From NCBI RefSeq assembly GCF_026627505.1, contig NZ_JAPNLK010000025.1, forward strand, positions 1-64,000: a DNA stretch of 64,000 nucleotides. Reading direction: 5' to 3'. Within the stretch, counting starts at the first letter, position 1; each line of letters opens with the position of its first letter. The notes under the pieces are model-generated. The model was not told the DNA's origin and did not search any database. It was given only the letters and a program-made list of their open reading frames with translations. This document shows, piece by piece, positions 35,684 through 47,233 of this stretch. A program made the position numbers and the translations under genes. This DNA comes from Streptomyces sp. H27-H5 (GTDB taxonomy: Bacteria > Actinomycetota > Actinomycetes > Streptomycetales > Streptomycetaceae).

Positions 35684-37357
35684 CTAGCGGACGGCGGGGA
35701 GCTCCTCACGCGCCGGGAAGTCGGCGCCCGGGGTCTTGGCGAGGGACTTCGCGGTGGCCGGGGCCGGGGCGACGGGCGTGGCGTGCGGTCCGCACTTCAC
35801 GTCCTTGGCGTCGACCTTGCCGGTGAGCAGGTAGGTGTCCACGCGGGTGTTGATGCAGGGGTTCACCAGGCTGGTGACACCGTGCGAGCCCGCGTTCTGC
35901 TCGGTGATCAGGCGCGAGCCGCCGAGGCGACGGTGCAGGGAGACCGCACCCTCGTACGGGGTGGCCGCGTCACGCTCGGACTGGACGATGAGGACCGGCG
36001 GCAGACCGCGCTTGGCGCCCGCACCGACCTCGATCGGGTTGCTCTGCTTGGACTTCCAGGTCGCGCAGGGGAGGTTCATCCACGCGTTGGACCAGGTCAG
36101 GAACGGGTACTTCTTGTGGAGCTTGGTGTTGTCCCGGTCCCACTTGGCCCAGCTGGTCGGCCACTTGGCGTCGGCGCACTCGACCGCGGTGTAGACGGCG
36201 TTGCTGTTCTCGGACGCCGCGTTGCCCGCGAGGTCGGACATGTCCGGGGCGATCGCGTCGACCAGTGCCTGGGTGTCACCGGCGATGTACTTGCTCCAGG
36301 TCTGGGCGACGGGCACCCAGGAGGAGTCGTAGTACGGGGCGCCCTGGAAGAAGCCGATGAGCTCGGCCGGGCCGACGACCCCGCCGATCGGGTTCGCCTT
36401 GGCGGCGGCGCGCAGCTCCTGGTACTTCGCCTCGACCTTGGCCCGGGTGTTGCCGATGTGGAAGACGGAGTCGTTCTTGGCGACCCAGTCCTGCCAGTCG
36501 TTCCACCGGGTCTGGAAGGCCACGTCCTGGCCGAGGTTGGCCTCGTACCAGATGTTGTCGACGTCCGGGTCGACGACGCTGTCGACGATCATGCGGCGCA
36601 CGTGGTTCGGGAACAGGGTCGCGTAGACCCCGCCGAGGTAGGTGCCGTAGGAGACGCCGAGGTAGTTCAGCTTCTTCTCGCCGAGGGCGGCCCGGATGAC
36701 GTCCAGGTCGCGCGCGGTGTTCGGCGTGGTCATGTGCGGCAGCATCTCGCCGCTGCGCTCCTTGCAGCCGTCCGCGTACTCGGCGGCGAGCTTGCGCTGG
36801 GCGCGCTTGTCGGCCTCGTTGGACGGGACCGGGTCGGCCTTGGGGGCCTTGACGAACTCCTGCGGGTCGATGCAGGAGATCGGCGCGGAGTGGCCGACGC
36901 CGCGGGGGTCGAAGCCCACGAAGTCGTACGCCTTGGAGGTGTTGACCCACAGCGGGCTCTTGGTGGTGACCCGGCGCGGGAAGCGCATGCCGGAACCGCC
37001 GGGGCCGCCGGGGTTGTAGACGAGGGCGCCCTGGCGCTCCTCCTTGGTGCCGGTGCTGCCGATCCGGTCGACCGCGAGCTCGATGGTCTTGCCGAACGGC
37101 TTGGTGTAGTCGAGCGGGACCTTGACCCAGCCGCACTGGATCGGCTTCTCGAAGCCCCAGTCGGCGGGACAGTCCTTCCACTCGATCCCCGTGCGGGCGG
37201 CGCGGGCGGCGGCGATCTGGACGCCGATCGCCTCGGCGGCCCCGCCGCCGTCGCGGCCGGCGGTGGCCGCCGTCGCGGACGGCGCCAGCAGCAGGCTCGC
37301 CGCCAGCGTTCCGGTGATCAGTGTGGCGGCGCTGCCCAGCGCCGCGGTGCGTATCAC
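35684..37357 (-). CDS. secreted tripeptidyl aminopeptidase (alpha/beta hydrolase)
   Basis: 557 residues, GTG 37357 after AGGGGGAA. Signal peptide residues 1-30 (LLLAPSATA cleavage). Alpha/beta-hydrolase fold with oxyanion-region NPGGPGGSGM, nucleophile Ser236 in GVSYGTYLG, Asp in SERDAATPYEGA and His in NAGSHG; the C-terminal TAP-like domain carries paired Cys residues. This is the Streptomyces Tap/SlpD/SlpE group, which removes tripeptides from extracellular proteins (family knowledge). Confidence 0.9.
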   Translation of the reverse strand: MIRTAALGSAATLITGTLAASLLLAPSATAATAGRDGGGAAEAIGVQIAAARAARTGIEWKDCPADWGFEKPIQCGWVKVPLDYTKPFGKTIELAVDRIGSTGTKEERQGALVYNPGGPGGSGMRFPRRVTTKSPLWVNTSKAYDFVGFDPRGVGHSAPISCIDPQEFVKAPKADPVPSNEADKRAQRKLAAEYADGCKERSGEMLPHMTTPNTARDLDVIRAALGEKKLNYLGVSYGTYLGGVYATLFPNHVRRMIVDSVVDPDVDNIWYEANLGQDVAFQTRWNDWQDWVAKNDSVFHIGNTRAKVEAKYQELRAAAKANPIGGVVGPAELIGFFQGAPYYDSSWVPVAQTWSKYIAGDTQALVDAIAPDMSDLAGNAASENSNAVYTAVECADAKWPTSWAKWDRDNTKLHKKYPFLTWSNAWMNLPCATWKSKQSNPIEVGAGAKRGLPPVLIVQSERDAATPYEGAVSLHRRLGGSRLITEQNAGSHGVTSLVNPCINTRVDTYLLTGKVDAKDVKCGPHATPVAPAPATAKSLAKTPGADFPAREELPAVR

Positions 37358-37551
37358 GTGGTTGTTCCCCCTGCGTCATGTGCCGCCGTGGGCGGCCGGG
37401 TTCGGTCTGTTTCGGTCGTCGGCGTGCAGGGGGATCCTTTCGCCTGACCGGCACCGGGCAACAGAGCGCGGGTCGGTTCTTTGCCAACCCGATAACCGGA
37501 AAGGCGTGTACCGCTGAGCGGTGTCCGGTTCGCCCCGGCTCTGCCCTCCCG

Positions 37552-38327
37552 TCACCAGCCGTACGTCGCGCAGGCCGCGTCGAGGAGTTCCCGCAGCCGG
37601 AGCGCGTCCGGGGCGAGGGCCGTCACCAACACGGCCGGCCCGGGCAGCGCGGTCGCCACCGCGAACTCGCCGAGCACGGCGGCGGCGGGCGGCGCCTGCG
37701 CGAACCGCGGGTCCACCACGAGCAGTTGCCCCAGCGCGCGGTGGCCCGCGAGCCCGGCCGGACCGTCCCAGCCGCCGGGTGCTCCCGGTCCGCAGGCCAC
37801 CTCCTGATCCAGCAGCGGCCGGCCTCCCCGGTCGACGGTCAGCCGGCTGCGCAGCAGGCCCGGGACCTCCCCGCTGCGGCCGAGCACCTGCTCCTCGCGC
37901 AGCAGCAGTCGTGCGGTGGGGGCCAGTTCGACGCGGGTGGTGACCCGCAGGTCGCTGCCGCGCACGGAGACGAGCGGCTCGGGCAGCCACCGCACCCGCG
38001 CCTCCTCGGCGAGGGTCAGTCGTACGTCGTACCGTGCGGGTTCCCCGCCCCGGCCGGGCAGCGCGAGGGTCGCCGCCGCCGAGCGGAGGCCGAGCCGGGC
38101 GCCCGGTCCGGCGGTCGCCTCGACGGTGAGGTGGTCACCGCCGAGCGGGGCGCTCATGGCGCCGACCAGCATCACCTCGGCCTCGGCGGCCTCGCCCCGT
38201 ACCCGGCGCAGCGCGAGCGGACCCTCCCCGGCCAGCAGGGGCAGCGCGGTGCCGCCGCGCCCGTCGGCGACGGCGCCGATCCGGGCGGTGGCGCGCAGCC
38301 CGAGGGCGGGTACCGCCGGGGCGCCGG

Positions 38328-38331
<4 letters not shown>
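37552..38331 (-). CDS. ureD: urease accessory protein UreD
   Basis: 259 residues, last gene of the urease operon. UreD scaffolds nickel delivery with UreF and UreG. Recognisable segments: [30 protein letters not shown] and [27 protein letters not shown] 38331 overlaps the ureG stop as GTGA. It is diverged and Ala-rich, as actinobacterial UreD often is. The 220 bp to the aminopeptidase start hold nothing I recognise. Confidence 0.85.
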
Positions 38332-39017
<686 letters not shown>

Positions 39018-39046
39018 GGGTTCTCCTGGGGGTGTGGGGAGGCTGT

Positions 39047-39721
39047 TCAGGACGCGAAGAGCCGTACCGGCCAGGCGGCATGGACCTGGGCCGAGATGTC
39101 CAGCAGCGGCGAGGAGGCGGCGGGCAGTACGCCCGTTCCCTCGTCGCGGGCGAGCAGGGCCGCCTCGGTGGCCCGCGCGGACACGGCGTCCAGCTCGGGT
39201 GCGAGTCGGGCCAGTACGGCGCTCGCCTCGAAGGGGTCGAGGCCGAGCAGGCGCACGGTCGCGGTGGCGGGTCCGCTGACGCTCTCGTACACCGCCACGT
39301 GCGCGGCGTCCGACGGCCCGAGTCCGGCCGCCCGCGCGGTGACGCCGAGGACCACGGGCTGGTGGGCGCCGCGCGGGAAGGCGGCGGCCAGGGCGTCCAG
39401 TTCGCCGGCCGGCCAGGTCGCGCGGGCGGCCCGCAGCAGTTGCCTGCCGAGTCGGCGCGCGGCGGTGCGCAGCGCGGGCGAGGGGGTGCGTGCGTCGGCG
39501 GCGGCGTCGAGTTCGGCGGGGTCGAGTCCGAGGGCGGCGGCCGCCGCGAGTCCGGCGGCGACGAGCCCGGAGGTGTGCAGCCGGCCCCGGCAGAAGTCGG
39601 CGAGGGTGGCTGCGTCGTGGATCCGGCCCGCCTTGCAGGCGGCCTCCGCCCCGCCGGAGTGGGCGTGCCCTCCGGCGGGGAAGCGGCCGTCCGCGAGGAC
39701 GAGCAGTGCGGCGAGGCTCAT
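39047..39721 (-). CDS. ureF: urease accessory protein UreF
   Basis: 224 residues, all-helical. The N-terminal [23 protein letters not shown] is the UreF signature, and [19 protein letters not shown] near the C-terminus is family-like. It gates the UreG-UreD complex during nickel insertion. It follows ureC by 31 bp in the operon. Confidence 0.9.
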   Translation of the reverse strand: MSLAALLVLADGRFPAGGHAHSGGAEAACKAGRIHDAATLADFCRGRLHTSGLVAAGLAAAAALGLDPAELDAAADARTPSPALRTAARRLGRQLLRAARATWPAGELDALAAAFPRGAHQPVVLGVTARAAGLGPSDAAHVAVYESVSGPATATVRLLGLDPFEASAVLARLAPELDAVSARATEAALLARDEGTGVLPAASSPLLDISAQVHAAWPVRLFAS

Positions 39722-39752
39722 CGGGTGCGGCCCCCGGTCGTGCGGGTGCGCA

Positions 39753-41466
<1,714 letters not shown>

Positions 41467-41474
<8 letters not shown>

Positions 41475-41778
41475 CGAGGGGTCCCCCGGTCTCCCCGCGC
41501 AGCCCCGGCACGGTCCGCAGCCCGCCCAGCGGTACGAGTTCCACCGCGACCGGGATGCCCGGCTCGAAGCGGACCGCGGTACCGGCGGCGATGTTGAGGC
41601 GGAGCCCGCGCGCGGCACGGCGGTCGAAGTCGAGGCCCGGATTGACCTCGGCGAAGTGGTAGTGCGAACCGACCTGAACGGGTCGGTCGGCGGCGTTGAG
41701 CACGGTGAGACGGGTGACGGGGCGGCCCTCGTTGAGGCGCACCGGACCGTCCCCGAAGCGGATTTCGCCGGGGATCAT
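41467..41778 (-). CDS. ureB: urease beta subunit
   Basis: 103 residues: [18 protein letters not shown] at the start and [18 protein letters not shown] are diagnostic. A separate subunit, as in most bacteria rather than the fused forms. It follows ureA by 14 bp and overlaps ureC. Confidence 0.95.
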
Positions 41779-41792
41779 GCGGGGGCTCCTCC

Positions 41793-42107
41793 TCAGACGA
41801 TCGGGTCGTGGACAGTGACGAGCTTGGTGCCGTCCGGGAAGGTCGCCTCGACCTGCACGTCGTGGATCATCTCGGGGATCCCCTCCATGACCTCCTCGCG
41901 CGCCAGCACGGTGCGTCCGGAGGCCATCAGCTCGGCCACCGTCCGCCCGTCGCGGGCGCCTTCGAGGATGTGCGAGGTGATGAGGGCCACCGCCTCAGGG
42001 TGGTTGAGGCGCACCCCGCGCGCCCTGCGCTTCTCGGCCACGTCCGCCGCCACGTGGATGAGTAGTCTCTCCTGCTCGTGCGGTGTCAATTGCACTCGTA
42101 TCACCAT
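41793..42107 (-). CDS. ureA: urease gamma subunit
   Basis: 104 residues: [31 protein letters not shown] and [24 protein letters not shown]. First gene of ureABCFGD. ATG 42107 has GGAAG upstream; relatives usually begin at the VQLTPHEQ position, so GTG 42095 is an equally good start (100 residues). Confidence 0.95.
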   Translation of the reverse strand: MVIRVQLTPHEQERLLIHVAADVAEKRRARGVRLNHPEAVALITSHILEGARDGRTVAELMASGRTVLAREEVMEGIPEMIHDVQVEATFPDGTKLVTVHDPIV

Positions 42108-42153
42108 GCTTCCAGGACAAGATCAACGCCGCGCCGACGCGACCCTATCGGCC

Positions 42154-42170
42154 GTCAACACTTTGTTGAC
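42154..42170. promoter_or_regulatory. palindrome upstream of the urease operon
   Basis: GTCAACA-CTT-TGTTGAC, a perfect 7-3-7 inverted repeat, 47 bp before the ureA start in the 293-bp divergent gap. A TAGGGT on the minus strand downstream of it could be a -10. The binding protein is unknown; it does not match Nur or an obvious GlnR box. Confidence 0.5.
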
Positions 42171-42400
42171 CTGGGCATTTCCATGCCAAGCGTGTCTTGT
42201 CCAACGCAGAGGGAGGCTTTCCGTTCCGATCACCGTCGCTTTGCCGGCGCATGGGTGATCATTGACGGAAGACCGCGGACGCCCACGCTAGGGTCCGTAG
42301 TTTTCCGCCGCGTTAACGCACGTTTCGTGGAGGCACCCGGTTCGCCCGGCGCGGCGCCTCCGCCAGGTTCCGTATACGGAAGCTTCCTACGAGGAGAGTC

Positions 42401-42793
42401 ATGTTTCTCAACCCTGTCCGCCACATCACCTTCGACGCGGTCGACCCCTACAAGATCGCCGAGTTCTGGTCGGCCGTGACCGGTTACCCGATCCATCCGG
42501 ACGACGTGGAGGGCGACGAAGAGATCCTGCTGGAGCCGGGACAGCCCGGCGTCCCGGGCCTGTTGTTCATCCGCGTGCCGGACGCCAAGTCCGTGAAGAA
42601 CCGGGTCCACCTGGACATCCAGCCGCCCACCGGGACGCGCGACGAGACCGTCACGCGGCTGACCGGGCTCGGGGCGCGGATCGTGGACGACCGGCGGGAC
42701 GAGGACGGGGTGCTCGGCTGGGTCGTGCTCGCCGACCCCGAGGGGAACGAACTGTGCATCGAGCGCAGCGCCGAGGAGCGCGCCGGCGCCTGA
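42401..42793 (+). CDS. VOC (glyoxalase/bleomycin-resistance-like) protein
   Basis: 130 residues. RHITFDAVDPYKIAEFWSAVTG at the N-terminus and GWVVLADPEGNELCIERS at the C-terminus mark the paired beta-alpha-beta-beta-beta VOC fold; KNRVHLDIQPP carries the mid-protein His. Potential metal ligands are the two His and the terminal Glu. Substrate unknown. ATG 42401 follows GAGGAGAG. Confidence 0.75.
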   Translation: MFLNPVRHITFDAVDPYKIAEFWSAVTGYPIHPDDVEGDEEILLEPGQPGVPGLLFIRVPDAKSVKNRVHLDIQPPTGTRDETVTRLTGLGARIVDDRRDEDGVLGWVVLADPEGNELCIERSAEERAGA

Positions 42794-42865
42794 GTCGGGT
42801 CGCGGAAGGGGCCTGCCGGCGGAGCCCTTCGGCTCCTCGCCTCCCCGACCCGCGGGCCGATCGCG

Positions 42866-43315
42866 TCAACAGCCGGTGGGAGCCTTCGCCGCGGCCACCG
42901 CGGTCCACGGCAGCGCGATCCACACGGTCTTGCCGCCGTCCTCGGTCGGGGTGACCGACAGCCGCCCGCCCGCCTCGGCGGCCAGCCAACGGATGATGAC
43001 CATGCCCCGCCCGTTGTCCTGCTGGACCGCCGCGGGGAGCCGCCGGGGATGGCGCGGGTGACTGTCGGTCACCCCGACGCGCAGCCATTCACCGCGCTCC
43101 AGCCGGACGTCGACGGTGAACGTGGGCGACTGGCCGCGCGTGTGCTGGACCGCGTTGGTCGCGAGTTCCGAGACGATCAGTCGCACGGTGTCGGCGGTCT
43201 CGGATTCGTCGGGCAATCCCCATTCACCGAGTACTTCCGCGACGTACCGGCGGGCAGCGGCGACCGAGGCCGGGTCGCTCGGCAGGGTGACGGATGCTTC
43301 CTGGTGATCTGCCAT
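42866..43315 (-). CDS. RsbW-like ATPase / anti-sigma factor
   Basis: 149 residues, HATPase_c fold: N-box VSELATNAVQH, G1 DNGRGMVIIRWLA, and GGKTVWIALPW. Streptomyces has many such single-domain kinases that phosphorylate anti-anti-sigma factors. It is divergent from an XRE/DUF5753 regulator with a DUF397 partner, the arrangement found at WhiJ/AbaA-type developmental loci (family knowledge). Confidence 0.8.
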   Translation of the reverse strand: MADHQEASVTLPSDPASVAAARRYVAEVLGEWGLPDESETADTVRLIVSELATNAVQHTRGQSPTFTVDVRLERGEWLRVGVTDSHPRHPRRLPAAVQQDNGRGMVIIRWLAAEAGGRLSVTPTEDGGKTVWIALPWTAVAAAKAPTGC

Positions 43316-43410
43316 GGCGACGTCCCTTTCCCACCGGGGCGTAACCGTCCCGGATCTACGCTGAGCGCCAGAGTGTCACCCATCGTGCCGCCGTTTCTGC
43401 CGTTCTCCCA

Positions 43411-43426
43411 AGATATGCATATATCT
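43411..43426. promoter_or_regulatory. AT-rich palindrome between the anti-sigma and XRE genes
   Basis: AGATAT-GCAT-ATATCT, with a nested perfect ATATGCATAT at 43413-43422. It stands out from the GC-rich background in the 197-bp divergent gap. Candidate operator of the XRE regulator. Confidence 0.45.
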
Positions 43427-43512
43427 GTCGCTCAATGCGGTGAACTCTGCTACGGAAGAGCGTATTTGGACGGCAGACTGGCGCGAGCTGTGCCGGTGGA
43501 AGGAGAGCGGGT

Positions 43513-44394
43513 ATGCAGCACGGTCCCGCGGTGCGCCGACGCAAGCTCGGCGAGGAACTGCGTGCGCTCCGTGACCGGTCCGGACTCACCAGTGGTGAGG
43601 CGGCCCGGATCGTGGGATGGCACCAGTCGAAAATCAGCCGCATCGAGACGGGTCGCAGTGGCGCGAAGACAGCGGACATCCGGCTGTTGCTCGACGCCTA
43701 CGGCGATGTGGTCAGCGCCCAGCAGCGGGCCCTCTTGGAGGCCCTCGGGGCCTCGGCGGCGGGCTCGGGCGCGGGCGACGCCGCGCGCGGCCGGCAGTGG
43801 TGGCACGACTACCGGGGGCTGCTGCCGCAGGAGTACCGGGACTTCATCAGCCTGGAGGCAGGCGCCCGCGCAGCGCGGACGGTGGAACTCTCCGTGGTTC
43901 CGGGTCTGTTGCAGACGCCGGGGTACGCGCGCGCCGTGACCAGGGCGGCTCTGGGCGGGTTGCCGGAGCCGAAGGTGGACGCGCTGGTCGACGTACGGCT
44001 GGCCCGACAGTCGGTGCTGCGGGCCGATCCGCCGCTCCAGCTGAGCGCCGTGCTGGACGAGGCGGTGCTGCGGCGCCAGATCGGGGGGCCGGGGGTGATG
44101 GAGGAGCAGTTGCGGCACCTGGTGGAGGTGGCCCTGTTGCCCCAAGTGCGGCTCCAGGTACTGCCGTTCAGCGTGGGGGGTCATCTCGGCCTCACCGGAC
44201 CGTTCGTCATCTTCTCATTTCCGAACATCGCCGATCTGGATGTGGTGGTCCTCGACCATCTGACGAGTAGCCTCTATCTGGAGCGGAAGGAAGACCTAGA
44301 GGCGTACAGCGCCGCGTTCCGCACCATCCAGGCGCACGCCCTCCCGCCCCAGGACTCGTCGGATCTCATCAGCTCCATCGCTGACGACGCGTAA
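43513..44394 (+). CDS. XRE-family regulator with DUF5753 domain (WhiJ-like)
   Basis: 293 residues. Cro/CI helix-turn-helix at about 12-66 (LGEELRALRDRSGLTSGEAARIVGWHQSKISRIETG). The DUF5753 domain fills the rest (LSVVPGLLQTPGYARA, RLARQSVL, LPFSVGGHLGLTGPFVIFSF). Such regulators work with a small DUF397 protein, encoded here 14 bp downstream. AGGAGA precedes ATG 43513. Likely represses its own and the divergent gene (inference). Confidence 0.85.
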   Translation: MQHGPAVRRRKLGEELRALRDRSGLTSGEAARIVGWHQSKISRIETGRSGAKTADIRLLLDAYGDVVSAQQRALLEALGASAAGSGAGDAARGRQWWHDYRGLLPQEYRDFISLEAGARAARTVELSVVPGLLQTPGYARAVTRAALGGLPEPKVDALVDVRLARQSVLRADPPLQLSAVLDEAVLRRQIGGPGVMEEQLRHLVEVALLPQVRLQVLPFSVGGHLGLTGPFVIFSFPNIADLDVVVLDHLTSSLYLERKEDLEAYSAAFRTIQAHALPPQDSSDLISSIADDA

Positions 44395-44407
44395 GGAGGC
44401 ACCCCCC

Positions 44408-44629
44408 GTGTCCGCAACCCCCTTATCCACCAGCGGACTTCTGATCAGCGCGCGGTGGCGGCGGAGCAGCCGCAGCACCGGGATGAACAACTGCGTGGAA
44501 GCGGCCGTCCTCCGTGGCGGCCTGCTGGCCGTCCGTGACTCCAAACGGACGGACGGCCCGGCCGTGCTCTTCACCGGGCCGGCCTGGCAGGGCTTCCTCG
44601 CATCCGTACGGACGGACGCTCACGCCTGA
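44408..44629 (+). CDS. DUF397 small protein
   Basis: 73 residues from GTG 44408 with AAGGAGG upstream. Typical DUF397 features: WRRSSRSTGMNNCVEAAVL, VAVRDSK-like AVRDSKR, and FTGPAWQGFLASVR. These proteins act with the upstream XRE regulator in developmental control in Streptomyces. Near-continuous translation unit with it. Confidence 0.85.
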   Translation: MSATPLSTSGLLISARWRRSSRSTGMNNCVEAAVLRGGLLAVRDSKRTDGPAVLFTGPAWQGFLASVRTDAHA

Positions 44630-44651
44630 CGCCCGTACGGATCGCCCCGCC

Positions 44652-45824
44652 TCAGCGGTCCGTGGCTCCGGCGGGAGCGGTACGAAGGATCACCCCGACG
44701 GCCCGGTCGATCTCCTCCCCCGTGAGATTCGCCCGGGCGGTCAGCCGCAGCCGGGAGATGCCGTCCGGTACGGACGGCGGCCGGAAGCACCCCACGGACA
44801 GACCCTCCTCACGGCAGTCGGCGGCCCAGCGCAGTGCCGCCGAGGCCGACGGGGCCCGCACCGACACCACGGCCGCGTCCGGCCTGGCCGCGGCCAGGCC
44901 GGACGCGGTGAGCCGCCCGTACAACGCGGCGGCCACCTGCCGCACCCGGTCCGCGCGCTCCGGTTCCCGCTGGAGCAGACGCAGGCTCGCGAGCGCCGCA
45001 CCGGCGGCGGCCGGCGCCAACCCGGTGTCGAAGATGAAGGTCCGGGCCGTGTTGATCAGGTGTCGGATCACCTTCGCCGGGCCGAGCACCACCCCGCCCT
45101 GGCTGCCGAGGGACTTCGACAGGGTCATCGTCGCGACCACGCCGGGCGCGCCCGCCAGGCCGAGGGCGTGCAACGCGCCCCGGCCTCCGGCGCCCAGGAC
45201 ACCGAGCCCGTGGGCGTCGTCCACGACCAGCGCCGCGCCCTCGTCGCGGCAGGCCGCCGCGTACGCGAGGAGCGGCGCGGCGTCCCCGTCCACGGAGAAG
45301 ACCGAGTCGCTGACCAGCAGGGCACGGCCCTCGTGCCCTGCGAGCGTCTTGCGCGCGATGTCCGGGCCGCCGTGCGGGGTGACCGCGATCCGGGCCCGTG
45401 AGAGGCGGCAGCCGTCGACGATCGAGGCGTGGTTCCCCGCGTCGGAGACGACGAGCGTGTCCCGGTCGCTGAGGGCGGTGACGGCCGCCAGGTTGGCCGC
45501 GTACCCGGAGGAGAGGACCAGCGCCGCCTCGAACCCGCAGAAGGCCGCCAGTTCCCGCTCGAGCCGGGCATGAAGCTCGGTCGTGCCCGTCACCAGGCGC
45601 GATCCAGTGGCTCCCCCGCCCCACCGCTCGGCCGCCTCCTGGGCGCCGCGGATCGTCTCGGGATGCCGGGAGAGACCCAGGTAGTCGTTGCCCGCGAGGT
45701 CCATGAGCGGCGAGTCGGACGGCCTCGGGCGCAGCGTCCGCACCAGTCCTGCCTGCTCACGCGCCTGCTCCTCGCCGTCGATCCAGGCGAAGACGTCCTC
45801 GGGCTCCGGGGTGTGCTCGGTCAT
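44652..45824 (-). CDS. bioF: 8-amino-7-oxononanoate synthase
   Basis: 390 residues, PLP-dependent alpha-oxoamine synthase. Substrate and PLP motifs: [36 protein letters not shown], and PLP-binding Lys237 in [11 protein letters not shown]. It condenses pimeloyl-thioester with alanine in biotin synthesis. Divergent from bioBAD across 155 bp. It faces the DUF397 gene tail to tail with 22 bp between. Confidence 0.92.
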   Translation of the reverse strand: MTEHTPEPEDVFAWIDGEEQAREQAGLVRTLRPRPSDSPLMDLAGNDYLGLSRHPETIRGAQEAAERWGGGATGSRLVTGTTELHARLERELAAFCGFEAALVLSSGYAANLAAVTALSDRDTLVVSDAGNHASIVDGCRLSRARIAVTPHGGPDIARKTLAGHEGRALLVSDSVFSVDGDAAPLLAYAAACRDEGAALVVDDAHGLGVLGAGGRGALHALGLAGAPGVVATMTLSKSLGSQGGVVLGPAKVIRHLINTARTFIFDTGLAPAAAGAALASLRLLQREPERADRVRQVAAALYGRLTASGLAAARPDAAVVSVRAPSASAALRWAADCREEGLSVGCFRPPSVPDGISRLRLTARANLTGEEIDRAVGVILRTAPAGATDR

Positions 45825-45979
45825 CGGCGGTCCTCGCGTTTTGTCGGCTGTCGACAGATCTGCTCGACCCTAGCCGTCGCCGCTCGAGGGGTAGATGTGG
45901 CGATCCACACACTCCGATCTGGCCATGTTGTCTGATCTCTCCTTGGCCGGGAGTGCCGGTGTGGGCCAGGATCAGCGTC

Positions 45980-47233
45980 ATGGACCTGCTGAACACCCTG
46001 GTGGACAAGGGGCTGCGGCGCGAGCTGCCGACCCGCGAAGAGGCGCTCGCCGTACTGGCGACCTCGGACGACGAACTGCTCGACGTGGTGACCGCGGCCG
46101 GCAAGGTACGCCGCCAGTGGTTCGGCCGTCGAGTGAAGCTGAACTACCTGGTCAACCTGAAGTCGGGCCTCTGCCCGGAGGACTGCTCGTACTGTTCCCA
46201 GCGCCTGGGTTCGAAGGCGGAGATCCTCAAGTACACGTGGCTGAAACCGGAGGAGGCCTCCCAGGCCGCCGCGGCCGGCGTCGCGGGCGGGGCCAAGCGG
46301 GTCTGTCTGGTGGCGAGCGGGCGCGGTCCGACGGACCGTGACGTGGACCGGGTCGGCAAGACGATCGAGGCGATCAAGGAGCAGAACGAGGGCATCGAGG
46401 TCTGTGCCTGCCTGGGTCTGCTCTCGGACGGTCAGGCGGAGCGTCTGAAGGACGCGGGTGCGGATGCCTACAACCACAACCTCAACACCTCCGAGGCCAC
46501 GTACGGGCAGATCACCAAGACCCACACCTACGCGGACCGCGTCGACACGGTGCAGAAGGCGCACGCCGCCGGCCTGTCCGCCTGCTCCGGCCTGATCGCG
46601 GGCATGGGCGAGAGCGACGAGGACCTCGTCGACGTCGTCTACTCGCTGCGCGCGCTGGACCCGGACTCGGTGCCGGTCAACTTCCTGATCCCCTTCGAGG
46701 GCACGCCGCTGGCCAAGGAGTGGAACCTCACCCCGCAGCGCTGCCTCCGGATCCTGGCGATGGTGCGGTTCGTCTGCCCCGACGTCGAGGTCCGGCTCGC
46801 GGGCGGGCGCGAGGTGCACCTGCGCTCGATGCAGCCGCTGGCCCTGCACCTGGTCAACTCGATCTTCCTCGGCGACTACCTGACCAGTGAGGGCCAGGCC
46901 GGTCAGGCCGACCTGGACATGATCGCGGACGCCGGTTTCGAGGTGGAGGGCGCCGGTACGACGACCCTGCCCACGCACCGCGCCGACGCGGCGGCCGCGC
47001 CCGCCGCGGCCGGAGGCTGCGGTTCGCACGGCGGCGGCGCCTCGCTCTGCGGCCCGTCCGACGCCGCGGGCTCCGCCGAGGCGGCGGGCTGCGGTTCGGC
47101 GTGCGGTGGTTGCTCGGGGCACGCCGAGCCGGCGGCCGCCTCCCGCGCCCGGGTCGAGCCCGGTGAGGTGCGCTCGGACCTGGTGTCGGTGCGTCGACGT
47201 GGCGCGGGGACGGACATCGCCCCCAATGCCTGA
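45980..47233 (+). CDS. bioB: biotin synthase with Cys/Gly-rich C-terminal extension
   Basis: 417 residues. Radical-SAM CxxxCxxC is Cys65, Cys69, Cys72 ([11 protein letters not shown]); the [2Fe-2S] region and [12 protein letters not shown]rg ligand region are conserved through about residue 325. Beyond the usual end, about 75 residues form an Ala/Gly-rich tail with eight Cys in motifs such as GGCGSHGGG and [11 protein letters not shown]. The enzyme inserts sulfur into dethiobiotin. ATG 45980 is preceded by AGGA. Its stop overlaps bioA by 8 bp. Confidence 0.95.
   Translation: MDLLNTLVDKGLRRELPTREEALAVLATSDDELLDVVTAAGKVRRQWFGRRVKLNYLVNLKSGLCPEDCSYCSQRLGSKAEILKYTWLKPEEASQAAAAGVAGGAKRVCLVASGRGPTDRDVDRVGKTIEAIKEQNEGIEVCACLGLLSDGQAERLKDAGADAYNHNLNTSEATYGQITKTHTYADRVDTVQKAHAAGLSACSGLIAGMGESDEDLVDVVYSLRALDPDSVPVNFLIPFEGTPLAKEWNLTPQRCLRILAMVRFVCPDVEVRLAGGREVHLRSMQPLALHLVNSIFLGDYLTSEGQAGQADLDMIADAGFEVEGAGTTTLPTHRADAAAAPAAAGGCGSHGGGASLCGPSDAAGSAEAAGCGSACGGCSGHAEPAAASRARVEPGEVRSDLVSVRRRGAGTDIAPNA

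Noticed and set aside
35678..37447. 589-codon plus-strand frame
   Set aside because: Antisense to the secreted aminopeptidase; composition is Val/Gly/Arg-rich without family motifs.
45848..45857. CTGTCGACAG palindrome between bioF and bioB as a biotin-repressor site
   Set aside because: Ten bases only, no match to a known biotin operator that I can state, and such short GC palindromes occur often by chance.
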